The notes beneath the pieces were generated by a model. It did not search any database and was not told where the DNA came from. It saw nothing but the letters and a program-made list of their open reading frames with translations. A DNA stretch of 14,717 nt. Source: JAISST01 sp050434145. Its GTDB lineage: Bacteria > Fusobacteriota > Fusobacteriia > Fusobacteriales > Fusobacteriaceae. The position numbers and the translations under genes are program-made. Of the stretch, positions 13,041 to 14,717 are shown one piece after another (within the stretch, counting starts at the first letter, position 1; each line of letters opens with the position of its first letter). The stretch lies in the NCBI RefSeq assembly GCF_050434145.1, contig NZ_JBNPVX010000051.1, positions 1 through 14,717 on the forward strand. Direction: 5' to 3'.

Positions 13041-14231
13041 ATGGATAATATGCTAAAATGGCTAGATGAAGAAAAAAATCAAAATTGGATAAAAAATGTA
13101 AGACATGAGCTTCATCAATATCCAGAATTAGATTTTGATTTACCTGTTACAATAGAATTAATATCAAAATTTTTAGATGAATCCAATGTAGAATACAAAA
13201 AACTTTTAGATAATACTGCAATTGTTGGCGAAATAAAAGGTAAAGATACAAGTAAAACTATTGCTGTAAGAGCAGATATAGATGCACTTCCAATTATTGA
13301 AAAATCAAATTGTAAGTTTTTATCAAAGCATACAGGAAAAATGCATGCATGTGGTCATGACGCCCATGCTGCTATCTTAGTAGGGATAATAAGAGTATTG
13401 TCTCTTCATAAAAAAGAACTTCCATGTAATTTCAGATTTATATTTCAACCAGCTGAAGAAACCACAGGTGGTGCATTGCCTTTAATAGAAAATGGAGCAT
13501 TAGATGGTGTAAACTATATATATGGACTGCATGTAGACCCCGCTGAAGATTGTGGAACAATTGGAGTTAAGTACGGTCCTATGTATGCATCTTCTACAGA
13601 TATAGTAATTAATATACATGGAAAAAGTTCACATGGAGCATACCCTAGCTTGGGAGTAGATGCCATAATAGTTGCGTCTTATATTGTTACAGCACTACAA
13701 AGTATTGTTAGTCGCAATACTGACGCTAGAGACTCATTGGTGCTGTCATTCGGAATAATAAATGGTGGAACAAAAGAAAATATAATAGCACAAGATGTAA
13801 ACATTGTAGGAACAATGAGAACATTATCCGAGGAAATAAAAGAGTGCTCTAAGATTAGAATAGAAGAATTGGTAAAAAATGTAGCTATAGGATATGGTGC
13901 CACAGGGAATGTAGAATTTAGAGATGGTTATATTTCTCTTATTAATCACAAAGAATGTGTAGATATAATCAAAGAAAATGGCACCAAATTATTGGGTGAA
14001 AATAACATAAAAGAGATATCAATGCCTAATATGGGAGTTGAAGATTTTGCTTATTATGTTTCAAGGATTCCAGGAGCATTTTTTCATCTAGGAGTTAGAA
14101 ATATTAGTAAAGGAATAGTAACCTCGCTTCATAATGAGAATTTTGACATTGACGAAGATGCATTGACTATAGGTGTAAAATTAGGAATAATGAATATTTT
14201 TGAGACTTATAGGAAATTAATTTCTAAATGA
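13041..14231 (+). CDS. M20 family metallo-amidohydrolase (N-acyl amino acid / N-acetyl-DAP deacetylase type)
   Basis: A 396-residue zinc-type amidohydrolase of the M20D branch, cytoplasmic (no signal peptide). Metal and catalytic residues are all present: RADIDALPI (77-85), MHACGHDAH (101-109, Cys104 and His106), FQPAEE with Glu139/Glu140, the dimerisation-lid SSHGAYP (196-202), MGVEDFAYY (331-339) and LHNENFDID (363-371, His364). The family removes acyl groups from amino acids (hippurate, indole-acetyl amino acids, N-acetyl-diaminopimelate). Its place straight after lysA makes N-acetyl-DAP deacetylase (DapL-like) or a recycling hydrolase attractive, but dapH and other dap genes are not in view. 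The ATG at 13041 follows GGAGG (13031-13035) at 5 nt; an upstream TTG (13029) is less likely. It is the last gene of the run. Confidence 0.88.
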   Translation: MDNMLKWLDEEKNQNWIKNVRHELHQYPELDFDLPVTIELISKFLDESNVEYKKLLDNTAIVGEIKGKDTSKTIAVRADIDALPIIEKSNCKFLSKHTGKMHACGHDAHAAILVGIIRVLSLHKKELPCNFRFIFQPAEETTGGALPLIENGALDGVNYIYGLHVDPAEDCGTIGVKYGPMYASSTDIVINIHGKSSHGAYPSLGVDAIIVASYIVTALQSIVSRNTDARDSLVLSFGIINGGTKENIIAQDVNIVGTMRTLSEEIKECSKIRIEELVKNVAIGYGATGNVEFRDGYISLINHKECVDIIKENGTKLLGENNIKEISMPNMGVEDFAYYVSRIPGAFFHLGVRNISKGIVTSLHNENFDIDEDALTIGVKLGIMNIFETYRKLISK

Positions 14232-14529
14232 AAATTCTCAAAACTCACTACAGTAGATTGATAGGTCAACCAATGACAAATATAAGAAAATTTTTAAATA
14301 AGATTTTGAATTATATAGCTTTTTGTTTAAATACATGGTATTATATATTTATAGAGTAAATATATAAAATCAGTGACACAATATGTTGAATTTATGTGAA
14401 TCATATCTGGGCATATTTTATAGTAGATGGATTCATATATAATTTACGTTTTCTGTAGCATGTTGTTCGTGATTAATCAGACTGGGCTATAAAAGCAAAT
14501 AATTTAAAAATTAAATTCTAGGAGGACCA
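14232..14529. other. Intergenic region before the exported protein gene
   Basis: A 298-bp gap with no open gene and no clear GC-stem terminator after the M20 gene. Two weak promoter candidates face right: extended -10 TGGTATTAT (14336-14344) and TATAAT (14438-14443) with a poor TTTTAT -35 at 16 bp. The second would leave a leader of about 80 nt. GTGAATCATAT (about 14397) and GGATTCATAT (about 14429) form a short repeat pair of TGAATC/GATTCA. Confidence 0.4.
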
Positions 14530-14717
14530 ATGCGAAAAAGAAAAAACAAAAATAAAATAAAATCAATTTCAAAGAAAATTAATGAACTCAAAGCAAGAAC
14601 CTACAGATTCTCACAGAAAATCGTAGCAGCACTCTTGCTTTTTTTGTTTAATTTTCAATTGGTAGCAGCCAATGGCATTGTTCCAGATCCTATATCAATT
14701 GGCACACGTGCTCGTCA
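14530..14717 (+). CDS. N-terminus of an exported, possibly adhesin-like protein (cut by window edge)
   Basis: Only 62 codons are in view, with AGGAGG (14520-14525) 4 nt before the ATG. The protein opens with a long, strongly basic region (about 30 residues: MRKRKNKNKIKSISKK, KARTYRFSQK), then the hydrophobic core IVAALLLFLFNFQLVA and a likely signal-peptidase I site at VAA|NG (no lipobox cysteine). The mature part starts NGIVPDPISIGTRAR. A long basic N-region before the core is common in very large secreted proteins such as two-partner-secretion haemagglutinins and autotransporters of diderms. That identification is inference from the first residues only. Codon use (CGT, CTC, GCC, GGC) is richer in G+C than in the neighbours, which may indicate separate origin. 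Confidence 0.6.
   Translation, partial: MRKRKNKNKIKSISKKINELKARTYRFSQKIVAALLLFLFNFQLVAANGIVPDPISIGTRAR

Noticed and set aside
1..14717. CRISPR array, tRNA or rRNA genes, prophage or insertion-sequence transposase
   Set aside because: No regularly spaced short repeats, no cloverleaf or rRNA-like stretch, and no transposase or integrase motif were seen on either strand.

Overview
The window is strongly AT-rich. Arginine is almost always AGA and the Shine-Dalgarno sequences are strong (AGGAGG, AAGGAG, GAGGGGG). This fits a low-GC, probably anaerobic bacterium of the Fusobacteriota or the low-GC Firmicutes (Clostridia or Negativicutes). SepF and the yggS-sepF order lean towards Firmicutes-type division genes. 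The secreted-protein start at the right edge, with a long basic N-region before its hydrophobic core, resembles large exported adhesins of diderms such as Fusobacteria and Negativicutes. I cannot settle the phylum from this window.

Layout: (1) 1-254 holds a near-consensus rightward promoter with no sense gene and a short, internally deleted copy (A) of a repeat. (2) 255-1532, minus strand, encodes an SLC13/ArsB/NhaD-type ion permease. (3) 1533-2042 is a divergent intergenic region ending in an extended -10 promoter and a structured leader. (4) 2043-5561 is a tightly overlapping run: phosphoglucomutase-type enzyme, HemW-like radical SAM protein, YggS/PLPBP. (5) Repeat copy B, then sepF and a PP-loop protein with an NFACT-R-like tail. 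(6) Repeat copy C, then an Rrf2 regulator, an intrinsic terminator and two overlapping TtcA-like genes. (7) 9990-14231 is an apparent operon: an unknown acidic-tailed protein, a split ThrE/YjjP-YjjB exporter, diaminopimelate decarboxylase and an M20 amidohydrolase. (8) 14530 to the edge is the start of an exported protein.

Two themes stand out. First, three copies of an undescribed MITE-like repeat lie in intergenic gaps. Copy B has a perfect 10-bp flanking direct repeat and copy A a 9/10 one. The two long copies share a 90-bp core, built around a long hairpin, that differs at only two positions although their flanks have diverged. Both long copies sit directly before a ribosome binding site (sepF, rrf2). 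Second, three PP-loop proteins, each with a CxxC pair and a third downstream cysteine (the TtcA-type arrangement for an Fe-S cluster), cluster around an Rrf2 regulator that lacks the usual Fe-S cysteines. This suggests a sulfur or tRNA-thiolation module.

The right-hand operon joins amino-acid export with the last step of lysine synthesis (DAP to lysine) and a hydrolase that may process acylated amino acids. It looks like an aspartate-family amino-acid module.
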